A stretch of DNA of 64,000 nucleotides from Streptomyces sp. A 4/2 (lineage in GTDB: Bacteria; Actinomycetota; Actinomycetes; Streptomycetales; Streptomycetaceae). The notes under the pieces are model-generated. The model searched no databases and had not been told where the DNA came from. It was given only the letters and a program-made list of their open reading frames with translations. The stretch is taken from the NCBI RefSeq assembly GCF_940670765.1, contig NZ_CALNVW010000009.1:62001-126000 (forward strand), read 5' to 3'. Every line of letters starts with the position of its first letter. Positions within the stretch are counted from its first letter, which is position 1. Shown piece by piece: positions 29,540 to 39,293 of the stretch. The position numbers and the translations under genes were made by a program.

Positions 29540-30886
29540 ATGACCGGCACTGGCACCGACGATGTACTGCTCGTCCACGGCGGCAACCCGCTCGAAGGCG
29601 AGATCCGCGTTCGCGGGGCGAAGAACCTCGTGCCGAAGGCGATGGTCGCCGCGCTCCTCGGCAGCGGGCCGAGCAGACTGCGCAATGTGCCCGACATCCG
29701 CGACGTTCGCGTCGTGCGCGGGCTGCTCCAGCTGCACGGTGTGACCGTCCGCCCCGGTGAGGAGCCGGGCGAGCTGATCCTCGACCCGTCGCACGTGGAG
29801 AGCGCCAACGTCGCCGACATCGACGCCCACGCGGGCTCCTCGCGCATCCCGATCCTCTTCTGCGGCCCGCTGCTGCACCGGCTCGGTCACGCGTTCATCC
29901 CGGGCCTCGGCGGTTGCGACATCGGCGGCCGGCCGATCGACTTCCACTTCGAGGTGCTGCGCAAGTTCGGCGCGACCATCGAGAAGCGGGCGGACGGCCA
30001 GTACCTGGAGGCCCCGCAGCGGCTGCGCGGCTGCAAGATCCGGCTGCCGTACCCGTCGGTCGGCTCGACCGAGCAGGTGCTGCTGACGGCCGTGCTGGCC
30101 GAGGGCGTCACCGAGCTGTCGAACGCCGCCGTGGAGCCGGAGATCGAGGACCTCATCTGCGTACTGCAGAAGATGGGCGCGATCATCTCCATGGACACCG
30201 ACCGGACGATCCGGATCACCGGTGTCGACCAGCTCGGCGGCTACAACCACCGTGCGCTGCCGGACCGTCTGGAGGCCGCGTCCTGGGCCTCGGCGGCGCT
30301 GGCGACCGGGGGCAACATCTATGTGCGCGGCGCCCAGCAGCGCTCGATGATGACGTTCCTCAACACGTACCGGAAGGTCGGCGGCGCCTTCGAGATCGAC
30401 GACGAGGGCATCCGCTTCTGGCACCCGGGCGGCCCGCTGAACGCCATCGCGCTGGAGACGGACGTGCACCCCGGCTTCCAGACCGACTGGCAGCAGCCGC
30501 TGGTCGTGGCGCTGACCCAGGCCAGCGGCCTCTCCATCGTCCACGAGACGGTGTACGAGTCCCGGCTGGGCTTCACGTCCGCGCTGAACCAGATGGGCGC
30601 GCACATCCAGCTCTACCGCGAGTGCCTGGGCGGCTCGGACTGCCGCTTCGGCCAGCGCAACTTCCTGCACTCGGCGGTCGTCAGCGGCCCCACGAAGCTC
30701 CAGGGCGCGGACCTGGTCATCCCGGACCTGCGCGGCGGCTTCTCGTACCTGATCGCCGCGCTCGCGGCGGAGGGCACGTCCCGGGTGCACGGGATCGACC
30801 TGATCAACCGTGGCTACGAGAACTTCCTCGACAAGTTGATCGAGCTGGGCGCGAAGGTGGAGCTGCCGGGGGCGGCGCTGGTCTGA
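29540..30886 (+). CDS. murA: UDP-N-acetylglucosamine 1-carboxyvinyltransferase
   Basis: MurA catalyses the first committed step of peptidoglycan precursor synthesis, transferring enolpyruvate from PEP to UDP-GlcNAc in the cytoplasm. The ATG at 29540 (MTGTGTDDVLLVHGG) gives 448 residues; an open frame begins further upstream but lacks support. The loop GLGGCDIGGRPIDFH contains the catalytic Cys that fosfomycin alkylates, so the enzyme should be of the fosfomycin-sensitive type. Other landmarks are GAKNLVPK at the start and RGGFSYLIAALAAEG near the end. Confidence 0.96.
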   Translation: MTGTGTDDVLLVHGGNPLEGEIRVRGAKNLVPKAMVAALLGSGPSRLRNVPDIRDVRVVRGLLQLHGVTVRPGEEPGELILDPSHVESANVADIDAHAGSSRIPILFCGPLLHRLGHAFIPGLGGCDIGGRPIDFHFEVLRKFGATIEKRADGQYLEAPQRLRGCKIRLPYPSVGSTEQVLLTAVLAEGVTELSNAAVEPEIEDLICVLQKMGAIISMDTDRTIRITGVDQLGGYNHRALPDRLEAASWASAALATGGNIYVRGAQQRSMMTFLNTYRKVGGAFEIDDEGIRFWHPGGPLNAIALETDVHPGFQTDWQQPLVVALTQASGLSIVHETVYESRLGFTSALNQMGAHIQLYRECLGGSDCRFGQRNFLHSAVVSGPTKLQGADLVIPDLRGGFSYLIAALAAEGTSRVHGIDLINRGYENFLDKLIELGAKVELPGAALV

Positions 30887-30912
30887 CGGGCAGTCTCTGC
30901 CCCGATCCCCGT

Positions 30913-30945
30913 CCGGACGGGCTCGGATTTGTCGAGCCCGTCCGG
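30913..30945. terminator. Bidirectional terminator after murA
   Basis: CCGGACGGGCTCG (30913-30925) pairs perfectly with CGAGCCCGTCCGG (30933-30945) over a 7-nt loop. It separates convergent murA and an ABC ATPase gene. The right arm CGAGCCCGTCCGGCG recurs at 30971-30985. Confidence 0.75.
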
Positions 30946-31043
30946 CGACCATCGAGCCGGTGCGGCGCTTCGAGCCCGTCCGGCGGGAACGAGCGCGCCG
31001 AAGGCTGCGCGATCCGCCCGCGCCCCTCGACGCCGTCCTCCGT

Positions 31044-32086
<1,043 letters not shown>

Positions 32087-32090
<4 letters not shown>

Positions 32091-32914
32091 GACGTGGTCT
32101 TCCTTCGGTTGCGGCCACCGGCCAGGGTGGTGAGCACGAGCAGCAGACCCCAGCTGATCAGCAGGCTCAGCATGGCTGCGGCGACGGAGAGCTGGGCCTC
32201 GCTGTCACCGATCTGCACCATCCACACGGCGAACGGCGCGAAGCCGAGCACGGAGGCGACGGTGTACTCGCCGAGCACCATGGCCAGGCTGAGCACGGCC
32301 CCGCCGATCACCGCGCCGCGCAGGTTGGGTACGACGACCCGCAGCAGCGTCTGGGTGCGGGAGGCGCCCAGGCTCCGGGACGCCTCGACGAGCGTGCGGA
32401 GATCGACGGCGCGCAGCCCCGCGTCCAGCGAGCGGAACAGGAACGGCAGCGACATCACCGTGTAGACGAGGACCAGGACCAGCGGGAAGTCCTTGTTCTG
32501 CAGCGCCTGGAACGTCCCGTACAGCGGCGTGGTCGCGAGGTCCTGCTGCCAGGAGAGCACCGTGCTCACCCCCGCGACCAGTGCGATCGGCGGCACCACC
32601 AGCGGCATCATGGAGAGGATCTCCACCAGGCGCCGCAGCCGGGGGAAGTACAGCGCGACGGCGACCGTCGCCGGCACCATCAGCGCGAGTCCGAGGACGA
32701 CGGTCGCCAGCCCGAGCCCGAGGGACAGCAGCAGGCTGCTGGTCATCCCGTCGGAGCCGAGGCCCTTGGTGTACGGATCGAAGCTGATGCCGTCCGTGTT
32801 GTCGATCGTGAACCAGAGCGAGGCCACGACCGGGACCAGGAAGTAGAGCGCGGCCAGCCCGAGGACCGGGCCGCGGGAGCGCGAAGCCGTACGTGCGGCC
32901 GTCATTCGAGCCAT
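32087..32914 (-). CDS. ABC importer permease 2
   Basis: The 275-residue permease has six predicted helices and the coupling loop EASRSLGASRTQTLLRVVVP. I chose ATG 32914 because GGAG lies 6 nt upstream; ATG 32905 overlaps the upstream stop and is an alternative. The gene overlaps permease 1 by about 13 bp and the ATPase by 4 bp. Confidence 0.9.
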
Positions 32915-33798
32915 CGGGCACTCCGTCGTTGCAGCGGGATCTGCACGGCCATCACCAGCAGCGCGATCACCACCATGTCGAGGCTCATCGCGAGCGCCAG
33001 GTTCTCCTGTCCGACCAGCACGTTGCCGTTCAGGGCGTTGGAGATCTGGAGGGTGATCAGCGGTACCGAACTGCCGGTCATCACCGCGGCGGTGGCCTGG
33101 GAGGCGAAGGCGGTGCCGAACATCAGGACGGCGCCGCCGAGCAGCGAGGGGGTCAGCACCGGGACGCCGATGTGCAGCCAGAACTGGCGGCGGGTCGCCC
33201 CGCAGGACGCGGCGGCCTCCTGCCACTGGGTGCGCAGCCCGTCCAGCGCCGGGAGGACGGTCACCACCATCAGCGGAATCATGAAGTACAGATAGGCGAG
33301 CACCAGGCCGGTGAAGCTGTAGAGGCTGAAGCCGGTGGACTGCAACGACAGCAGCTTGGTGAGGGTGCCGGTCGTACCGAGGGTGGCGATGAAGGCGAAG
33401 GCGAGCGGCGCACCGCTGAAGTTGGCGAAGACCCCGGAGGCCGCGACGACGGCCTTGCGCAGGGCGGGGCGCCTCGATGTGACGACGGCCTGCGCGATGA
33501 GCGCTCCGGCCGCGGTGGCCAGCAGGGCGCTGACGACGGAGAGTTCGACACTTCCGGTCAGCCCGGTCGCGTACGCCCCGGAGAGCGAACTGCGGACGTT
33601 GCCGAGGCCGTACCCGGCGGCGCCCGACTCCCCGGTGACCACGAAGGCGTTGTAGGCCATGGTCCCGGCGGGCAGGCCGAAGCAGAGGGCGAGGAAGGCG
33701 AAGTACGGGACGACGGCGGGCCAGCGGTGGCGGCCCCTGCGGCGTACGGCCCGCCTCGCACCCGCGACGGCGGCCGTACGGACGGCTTGGTCGGCCAT
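32902..33798 (-). CDS. ABC importer permease 1
   Basis: The 298-residue protein starts at ATG 33798 (MADQAVRTAAVAG), 2 nt after the binding-protein stop. A basic N-terminus precedes six helices and the loop EAAASCGATRRQFWLHIGVP. It pairs with permease 2 to form the channel. The binding-protein/permease/permease/ATPase order is the standard one for this importer class. Confidence 0.9.
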   Translation of the reverse strand: MADQAVRTAAVAGARRAVRRRGRHRWPAVVPYFAFLALCFGLPAGTMAYNAFVVTGESGAAGYGLGNVRSSLSGAYATGLTGSVELSVVSALLATAAGALIAQAVVTSRRPALRKAVVAASGVFANFSGAPLAFAFIATLGTTGTLTKLLSLQSTGFSLYSFTGLVLAYLYFMIPLMVVTVLPALDGLRTQWQEAAASCGATRRQFWLHIGVPVLTPSLLGGAVLMFGTAFASQATAAVMTGSSVPLITLQISNALNGNVLVGQENLALAMSLDMVVIALLVMAVQIPLQRRSARWLE

Positions 33799-33800
33799 GG

Positions 33801-34946
33801 TCAGCTGACCGCCTTGGCCCAGCCCTGCACGATGGCCGCCTTGGCCTTCGCCTCCTGCTGGGAGTCGGCGGTCTTCGGAGCGCCCTCGACCGGGGGGAGC
33901 TTGGCGTCGGCGGCCTTGTCGACCGTGCCGTTCTTCTCCATCACGTCGAGCAGGGCGGGCCGGGAGAAGCCCTGGAGCCAGATGTTCTGGCCCGCGGGGC
34001 TGTAGATGAACTCCAACCACAGCCGGGCGGCGGCCGGGTGCGGGGCGTACTTGTTGACGCCCTGGTTGTAGTAGTGGGAGTACTCGCCGTCCGACGGGAC
34101 GGTGACCTTCCAGTCGACGCCCTTGGCCTTGAGCTTCTCGGCGTACCCGAGGTTGAGGTAGTCCCAGTCGATCGAGAGGGGTGTCTCGCCCTTCTGGATG
34201 GTGGCGAGGGTCGACTCGGCCGGGACGTAATTGCCCTTCTTCTTGAGCTCCTTGAAGAAGTCGAGGCCGGGCTGCACGTCGTCGAGCGTCCCGCCGTTCG
34301 CCAGCGAGGCCGCGAAGACGGCGGCCAGCGCGGAGCTGGACTCGGCCGGGTTCCCGTTGAGCGCGACCTTGTTCTTGTACTCGGGCTTCAGCAGGTCCTT
34401 GAACGTCTGCGGGCAGTGCTTCACGGCCTTGGCGTCGCAGCCGATCGACATGTAGCCGCCGTAGTTGTTCAGGTACGAACCGTCGGCCTGCTTCTGGGCG
34501 TCGGGGATGCCGTCCCAGCCGCTGACCTTGTACGGGGCGAGCAGCTTCTGCGCCTTGGCCTGCTGCATGTACGCGGTGCCGAGGTCGAGCGCGTCGACCG
34601 CCCGGTCCTGGCCCTTGCGCTTGGCCGCCGCGTTGAGGGCCTGCTGGCTGCTGCCGCCGGGGTTCTCGTTGTTGACCTTGATTCCGTACTTCTTCTCGAA
34701 GGCGGAAATCATCTCGCCGTAGTGCGCCCAGTCGGGGGCCAGGGCGTACACGTTCAGCGAGCCCTCCTTCTTCGCCTCCTTGACGAGACCCGCCATCCCT
34801 CCGAGGTCCGCCGCCGATGACGCCTTCGCGGCCTTGCTGTCCGCGGCGTCGGCGGTGGGCGCGGCGCCGCAGCCACCGGCGAGCACTGCGGTGACGAGCG
34901 CGGCTGCCGCTATGCCGGCACAGCGGGCCGGACGGGATGGGTTCAC
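33801..34946 (-). CDS. ABC importer solute-binding lipoprotein, substrate unknown
   Basis: The 381-residue protein starts at GTG 34946 with AGGAG 6 nt upstream. The signal peptide ends in the lipobox LAGGC, followed by an Ala/Asp/Lys linker. The mature part resembles family 1 extracellular binding proteins related to iron, thiamine and 2-aminoethylphosphonate binders (MISAFEKKYGIKVNNEN; QGFSRPALLDVMEKNG). The divergent GntR and HAD phosphatase genes suggest a phosphorylated or phosphonate substrate, but that is inference. Confidence 0.88.
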   Translation of the reverse strand: MNPSRPARCAGIAAAALVTAVLAGGCGAAPTADAADSKAAKASSAADLGGMAGLVKEAKKEGSLNVYALAPDWAHYGEMISAFEKKYGIKVNNENPGGSSQQALNAAAKRKGQDRAVDALDLGTAYMQQAKAQKLLAPYKVSGWDGIPDAQKQADGSYLNNYGGYMSIGCDAKAVKHCPQTFKDLLKPEYKNKVALNGNPAESSSALAAVFAASLANGGTLDDVQPGLDFFKELKKKGNYVPAESTLATIQKGETPLSIDWDYLNLGYAEKLKAKGVDWKVTVPSDGEYSHYYNQGVNKYAPHPAAARLWLEFIYSPAGQNIWLQGFSRPALLDVMEKNGTVDKAADAKLPPVEGAPKTADSQQEAKAKAAIVQGWAKAVS

Positions 34947-34975
34947 GTTTTACTCCTGCGGTCTACGGCCAGCCA

Positions 34976-35041
34976 CTTGTCTGGATAAGCCATCAGTCAG
35001 TAAGCCTGGGCAAGTTAACAGCAAGGTGGACGTCAGACAAG
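34976..35041. promoter_or_regulatory. Inverted half-sites in a divergent promoter
   Basis: CTTGTCTG (34976-34983) and its exact inverse CAGACAAG (35034-35041) flank an AT-richer stretch between the ABC operon and the GntR gene. Their centres are 58 bp apart. They are candidate operators for the neighbouring HutC-type regulator. Confidence 0.35.
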
Positions 35042-35209
35042 CAGAAGAAGTCGCTAAAACAGCAGGTCAGAAGCGTTACGAAAGAAATGGTTTAAGCTGT
35101 CGAAGATCGGTGAGACGCATACCTCGACCCCCCGTCAGATACTTGTTGGTGTGCACAGATGAAAGGACCGGTCCGCCGCCCGGCGGACCGGCCGACGACG
35201 AGGAGTGAC

Positions 35210-36028
35210 GTGACCCGACGGCATCAGGAGATCGCCGACAATCTCCGCCGTGACCTGGCCGAAGGCGTCTACCCGGTGGGTTCGGCCCTGCCGGCGGAGG
35301 CCGATCTGGCCGCCGCGTACGCCGTCTCCCGGGGCACCGTCCGCCAGGCCCTGGCCACCCTGCTCGCCGAGGGACTGCTCGGTTCCCGGCAGGGCGCGCG
35401 CCACACTGTGCTGAGTACCACACCGAGCCAGAGCTTCGCCGAACTGCGCAGTTTCGCGCAGTGGGCGCGGGCGGGCGGGCACGTTCCCGGCGGGCTCGTG
35501 CTGGATTCGGTACGCGGCGGGGCGAGCGTCCAGGAGGCGGCCCTGCTGCAGCTCGCCCCGGACGACGGAGTCCTGCGGGTGCTGCGGCTGCGCACCCTGG
35601 ACGGGGCTCCTGTCCTGCTGGAGCGCACCGTCTACGCCGGCTGGACGGCCGACGCGGTCGAGGCGCTGCCCGACGACTGCGAGTCCGTCACCCAGCGGCT
35701 CCTCGACGACACCGGGCTGGTCTTCGCACACGGTGAACACCACCTGGACGCCGTCGCCGCCGGGACGGTCGACGCGCGTGAGCTGGCCGTCCGCCGCGGG
35801 AGCCCGCTGCTGCGGGTGCGCCGCACCACGCTCACCACCGACGGGCGCCCCGTCGAGACCTCGGACGACCGCTACCGCCCGGGGTCGGTGGTCTTCACCG
35901 TACGCAACTCCACCCAGGCCAACTCCCTGGCCCGTACCGCACCGGTCCGCACCTCAGCGGGCCCCACCTCACCGGCCTCCACCTCGCCGACCCCCACCTC
36001 ACCGGAACAGAAATGCGAGCCCTCATGA
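35210..36028 (+). CDS. GntR/HutC family regulator with UTRA domain
   Basis: GTG 35210 has AGGAG just upstream and gives about 272 residues; ATG 35159 would add 17. The N-terminal winged helix reads ADNLRRDLAEGVYPVGSALPAEADLAAAYAVSRGTVRQAL. The UTRA effector domain spans about residues 75-225 (ERTVYAGWTADAVEALP; TSDDRYRPGSVVF). The C-terminus is Thr/Pro/Ser-rich. It is divergent from the ABC operon and overlaps the HAD gene. Confidence 0.92.
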   Translation: MTRRHQEIADNLRRDLAEGVYPVGSALPAEADLAAAYAVSRGTVRQALATLLAEGLLGSRQGARHTVLSTTPSQSFAELRSFAQWARAGGHVPGGLVLDSVRGGASVQEAALLQLAPDDGVLRVLRLRTLDGAPVLLERTVYAGWTADAVEALPDDCESVTQRLLDDTGLVFAHGEHHLDAVAAGTVDARELAVRRGSPLLRVRRTTLTTDGRPVETSDDRYRPGSVVFTVRNSTQANSLARTAPVRTSAGPTSPASTSPTPTSPEQKCEPS

Positions 36029-36663
36029 CCCTCCCCGCCGCCCTGCTGTGCGACATGGACGGCACCCTCGTCGACACCGAGCACGAGTGGCTCCAGGCGG
36101 TGGCCACGCTGCTGCGGACGCAGGGCGCCCCGGCCGGCCCCGAAGCGGTGGTCGGGTTCGCGGGGGCGGCGGTGGCCGACGCGGCCGACCGCCTGGTCCG
36201 CGAGCACGGCATCACCCTGACCGCCGCGGCCACGGCGACCCGCCTCGACAAGGACTTCACCGCCCGGGTGGCGGCCGGTGTCACCGTCCAGCCCGGCGCC
36301 CTGCGCCTGCTGGACCAGGCGGCCTCGCTGGGGATCGCGGTGGCCCTGGTGACAGCCTCCGAGCGGCATGTGGCCGACATGGTGCTGCGGACGCTCGGGG
36401 CGCACCGGTTCGCCGCTTCCGTGGCCTCGGGCGAGGCATCACGGGGCAAGCCCCACCCCGACCCGTACCTGACGGCCGCCGCGGCGCTGGGCGTGGACCC
36501 GGCGGAGTGCCTGGCCGTGGAGGACACCCCGACCGGGGCTGCGGCGGCGCTGGCCGCGGGCTGCCGGCTGCTGGCCGTCCCGACGGTCCCGGGCATCGTT
36601 CCCGGTCCCCGCACCACCCTGGTGCCCTCACTGGCGGACGTGGACCTGCGGGCGCTGCGGTAG
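36025..36663 (+). CDS. HAD superfamily phosphatase, beta-phosphoglucomutase-like
   Basis: ATG 36025 overlaps the regulator stop (ATGA); ATG 36013 is an in-frame alternative. The 212-residue protein has motif I CDMDGTLVDTE, motif II Thr in VTASERH, motif III Lys in SRGKPHPDPYL and motif IV VEDTPTGAAAALAAG. Motif I is not the DWAGT of phosphonatase PhnX, so a phosphonate-cleaving role is not supported directly. It may dephosphorylate the imported compound. Confidence 0.92.
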   Translation: MTLPAALLCDMDGTLVDTEHEWLQAVATLLRTQGAPAGPEAVVGFAGAAVADAADRLVREHGITLTAAATATRLDKDFTARVAAGVTVQPGALRLLDQAASLGIAVALVTASERHVADMVLRTLGAHRFAASVASGEASRGKPHPDPYLTAAAALGVDPAECLAVEDTPTGAAAALAAGCRLLAVPTVPGIVPGPRTTLVPSLADVDLRALR

Positions 36664-36735
36664 GCCGCGTCCCGAAGGCCCCGCCCTTCCGGACGTCCTT
36701 CCGGACGGACGGCGCCGGAGCCTGCGGGCCGCACG

Positions 36736-36802
36736 GAACACCCGGTACGCAGAACACCCCGGTACACCGAACAGCCCGGTACACCGAACACCCCGGTACG
36801 CC
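36736..36802. repeat. Four tandem 16-17 bp repeats
   Basis: GAACACCCCGGTACACC and close variants occur four times in a row (36736, 36752, 36769, 36786), immediately before the terminator hairpin. The units contain GGTAC and may be a regulator-binding array or a spacer expansion. Confidence 0.85.
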
Positions 36803-36805
36803 AAA

Positions 36806-36833
36806 GGCGGCCGTCCCCGATGGGACGGCCGCC
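36806..36833. terminator. Bidirectional terminator between HAD and HU genes
   Basis: GGCGGCCGTCCC (36806-36817) and GGGACGGCCGCC (36822-36833) form a perfect 12-bp stem with a CGAT loop, flanked by AAA on the left and CTTT on the right. It lies between convergent genes. Confidence 0.8.
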
Positions 36834-36867
36834 CTTTGGTCTGTGCCAGGCCTTGGACCGGTAGGTC

Positions 36868-37149
36868 CTACTTGCCCTTGGCGGCTTCCTTGAGCTTCGA
36901 GCCCGCGGAGACCTTCACGCTGTAGCCGGCGGGGATGTTGATCGGGTCGCCGGTCTGCGGGTTACGCGCGGTGCGAGCGGCACGGTGGGTGCGCTCGAAG
37001 GTCAGGAAGCCGGGGATGGTGACCTTCTCGTCGCCCTTGGCGACGATCTCGCCGACCGTCTCGGCGAGAGCGGCCAGAACGGCGTCGGCGTCCTTACGAG
37101 TCACCTCGGCACGATCGGCCAGGGCGGCCACCAGCTCACTGCGGTTCAT
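36868..37149 (-). CDS. hupA: HU family DNA-binding protein
   Basis: This 93-residue nucleoid protein begins MNRSELVAALADRAEVTRKDADAVL and has the DNA-wrapping arm (FERTHRAARTARNPQTGDPINIPAGYSV). GGAG lies 7 nt before the ATG. It is the short HU form of Streptomyces, without the Lys/Ala-rich tail seen in HupS. The position between murA and the malic enzyme matches the hupA neighbourhood as I recall it. Confidence 0.95.
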   Translation of the reverse strand: MNRSELVAALADRAEVTRKDADAVLAALAETVGEIVAKGDEKVTIPGFLTFERTHRAARTARNPQTGDPINIPAGYSVKVSAGSKLKEAAKGK

Positions 37150-37445
37150 GTTGTTACTCCCGTGTTCTTCTTGCCTGTAAGGCGTGAGATCGAAGCCGAT
37201 GCTGCCAGGGCCCTAGGACAGTCCCCGGACCCGGGTCTGACGTCAGACCCTCGCGCCCGAATATGCATCCTGCCCCCACCAGCGGCGGGAAAGCCAATCC
37301 GGTACCCACCGGAGTCACACGAACGCGTCACTGCCCCGGGGTGGTGACGCTCTGTCGGCTCCGTGAAACCCGGCTGTGGGCGCCCTGGGATCCCCGCCAC
37401 CCTAAAGGGGCGTTTGGGGCCGTGTGTCCCGCGACGCGCCGGGCG

Positions 37446-38879
37446 TCAGGCAGACGTGGGCGCCGTCACAGCCGGACCGGCCGCCTTGGCCGCCGTGCTG
37501 ACGGCTCCCGCGACGGCCCCCGCGACCCGGTCGTTGAAGACCGAGGGAATGATGTAGTTCGCGTTGAGTTCGTCAGCGCCGACGACATCGGCGAGCGCGC
37601 CCGCGGCGGCCAGCATCATCTCCGTGTTGACGGTGCGGGACTGCGCGTCCAGCAGACCGCGGAACACACCGGGGAAGACCAGCACGTTGTTGATCTGGTT
37701 CGGGAAGTCCGAGCGGCCGGTGGCCACAACTGCCGCCGTCTGCCGGGCGATTGCCGGCTCGACCTCGGGGTCCGGGTTCGCGAGCGCGAACACGATCGCA
37801 CCGTCCGCCATGGCCGCGACGTCGTCGCCGTTCAGGACGTTCGGAGCGGAGACACCGATGAAGACGTCGGCGCCGACGACGGCCTCCTTCAACGTGCCCG
37901 TCACACCTTCGGGGTTGGTGTTGTCGGCGATCCAGCGCAGCGGCGACTCGGGGGTGGCGTCGACCAGGTCCGCGCGGCCGGCGTGCACCACGCCGTGGAT
38001 GTCGGCGACGACCGCGTGCTTGACGCCCGCAGCGAGCAGCAGCTTCAGAATGGCCGTACCGGCCGCTCCCGCGCCGGACATGACGACCCGTACCTCGCCG
38101 AACTCCTTCTCCACGACCCGCAGCGCGTTCGTCAGCGCGGCGAGCACCACGATCGCGGTGCCGTGCTGGTCGTCGTGGAAGACGGGGATGTCGAGGGCCT
38201 CGCGCAGGCGGGCCTCGATCTCGAAGCAGCGGGGGGCGGAGATGTCCTCCAGGTTGATGCCCGCGAAGCCGGGGGCGATCGCCTTGACGATCTCGACGAT
38301 CGCGTCGGAGTCCTGGGTGTCGAGGCAGATCGGCCAGGCGTCGATGCCCGCGAAGCGCTTGAAGAGGGCCGCCTTGCCCTCCATGACCGGCAGTGCGGCC
38401 ATCGGGCCGATGTTGCCGAGGCCGAGCACCGCGGAGCCGTCCGTCACCACTGCAACGGAGTTGCGCTTGATGGTCAGCCTGCGGGCGTCCTCGGGGTTCT
38501 CCGCGATCGCCATGCAGACACGGGCCACACCGGGCGTGTAGATCATCGAGAGATCGTCACGGTTGCGGATGGGGTGCTTGGACGCCATCTCGATCTTGCC
38601 ACCGAGGTGCATCAGGAACGTACGGTCGGAGACCTTGCCGAGCTCGACCCCCTCGATGCCCTTGAGCTGCTGGACGATCTGTTCGGCGTGGTCGGTGGAG
38701 GTCGCGGCGATGGTGACGTCGATCCGCAGCTTCTCGTGGCCGGACGCGGTGACGTCGAGACCGGTGACCGAGCCGCCGGAGGACTCGACGGCCGTGGTGA
38801 GCTGACTGACCGCGGTCCCGCTCGCGGGGACCTCCAGACGCGCCGTGATCGAGTACGAGACGCTTGGCGCCGTTGCCAT
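37446..38879 (-). CDS. NAD-dependent malic enzyme with N-terminal ACT domain
   Basis: The 477-residue enzyme decarboxylates malate to pyruvate. It begins with an ACT regulatory domain (SVSYSITARLEVPASGTAVS), followed by the malic enzyme domain with IYTPGVARVCMAIAENP, metal site residues in VFHDDQHGTAIV and the nucleotide-binding GAGAAGTAILKLLL. GAVFVAL and FNDRVAG come near the end. AAAGGAAG sits 6 nt before the ATG. The leader contains palindromes and, further upstream, a candidate small RNA gene. Confidence 0.94.
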   Translation of the reverse strand: MATAPSVSYSITARLEVPASGTAVSQLTTAVESSGGSVTGLDVTASGHEKLRIDVTIAATSTDHAEQIVQQLKGIEGVELGKVSDRTFLMHLGGKIEMASKHPIRNRDDLSMIYTPGVARVCMAIAENPEDARRLTIKRNSVAVVTDGSAVLGLGNIGPMAALPVMEGKAALFKRFAGIDAWPICLDTQDSDAIVEIVKAIAPGFAGINLEDISAPRCFEIEARLREALDIPVFHDDQHGTAIVVLAALTNALRVVEKEFGEVRVVMSGAGAAGTAILKLLLAAGVKHAVVADIHGVVHAGRADLVDATPESPLRWIADNTNPEGVTGTLKEAVVGADVFIGVSAPNVLNGDDVAAMADGAIVFALANPDPEVEPAIARQTAAVVATGRSDFPNQINNVLVFPGVFRGLLDAQSRTVNTEMMLAAAGALADVVGADELNANYIIPSVFNDRVAGAVAGAVSTAAKAAGPAVTAPTSA

Positions 38880-38934
38880 GGCCGACTTCCTTTGCTTTCC
38901 CTAGCTGTTCCTGAAACGCATCCGATGGTCGCAC

Positions 38935-38984
38935 CTACCGGCCGGTAGCCGGTAATGGAGAGGCCTATTCGGAAAATCTTTTCC
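38935..38984. promoter_or_regulatory. Two palindromes upstream of the malic enzyme gene
   Basis: CTACCGGCCGGTAG (38935-38948) is a perfect 14-bp palindrome. GGAAAATCTTTTCC (38971-38984) has a 6-bp inverted repeat with a 2-bp centre. Both lie 55-105 bp upstream of the ATG, where an operator would sit. Confidence 0.4.
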
Positions 38985-39049
38985 ACCATACGAGAAGGCC
39001 CCTGGTCGGGGGAAGCCCTGCGGGAGACCTGCGGGTGACAGAAGACACG

Positions 39050-39190
39050 AAAAAGGTCCGTACCGCCCTTGGGGTGATACGGACCTTCTTCACAAGCTGA
39101 GCGACACCGGCCCGCCATGCTCGCCTCGCGGCAAGTGGTCGCTCGTAGCGACGAAGGTTGGGCCCGGGGGCTTGGATCGAGCCGGTGTCA
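39050..39190 (-). ncRNA. Candidate structured small RNA with intrinsic terminator
   Basis: On the minus strand, GACACCGGC (from 39189) pairs with GCCGGTGTC (to 39103), closing about 85 nt. Inside are a GTCGCT-ACG-AGCGAC hairpin (39152-39138) and a TTGCC-GCGA-GGCGA hairpin around 39133-39120. Directly after comes a 10-bp terminator stem AAGGTCCGTA/TACGGACCTT (39087-39078 and 39062-39053) followed by TTTTTC. A TAGCCT -10-like hexamer lies at 39202-39197. The whole is about 140 nt and could be a free sRNA or a premature-termination leader of the malic enzyme gene. Confidence 0.6.
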
Positions 39191-39293
39191 CCAACCAGGC
39201 TAACAAACCACCCTGGAAAGTGATTCCCCCGCGCCTATTGACTCGCCGACGGCCTGCTGACGCACCGTCCGGCCTCGCGGTGACCGACGGGGA

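Larger units (their letters stand above)
38880..39293. other. Intergenic region with palindromes and small RNA candidate
   Basis: No protein gene is visible in these 414 bp. The left third holds the two palindromes of the malic enzyme promoter region, the middle holds a structured RNA with terminator, and the right end holds a possible promoter of that RNA and the 3' end of the helicase gene. Confidence 0.7.

Noticed and set aside
36025..36663. Calling the HAD protein phosphonatase PhnX
   Set aside because: Motif I is DMDGT rather than DWAGT, and no transaminase PhnW is nearby.
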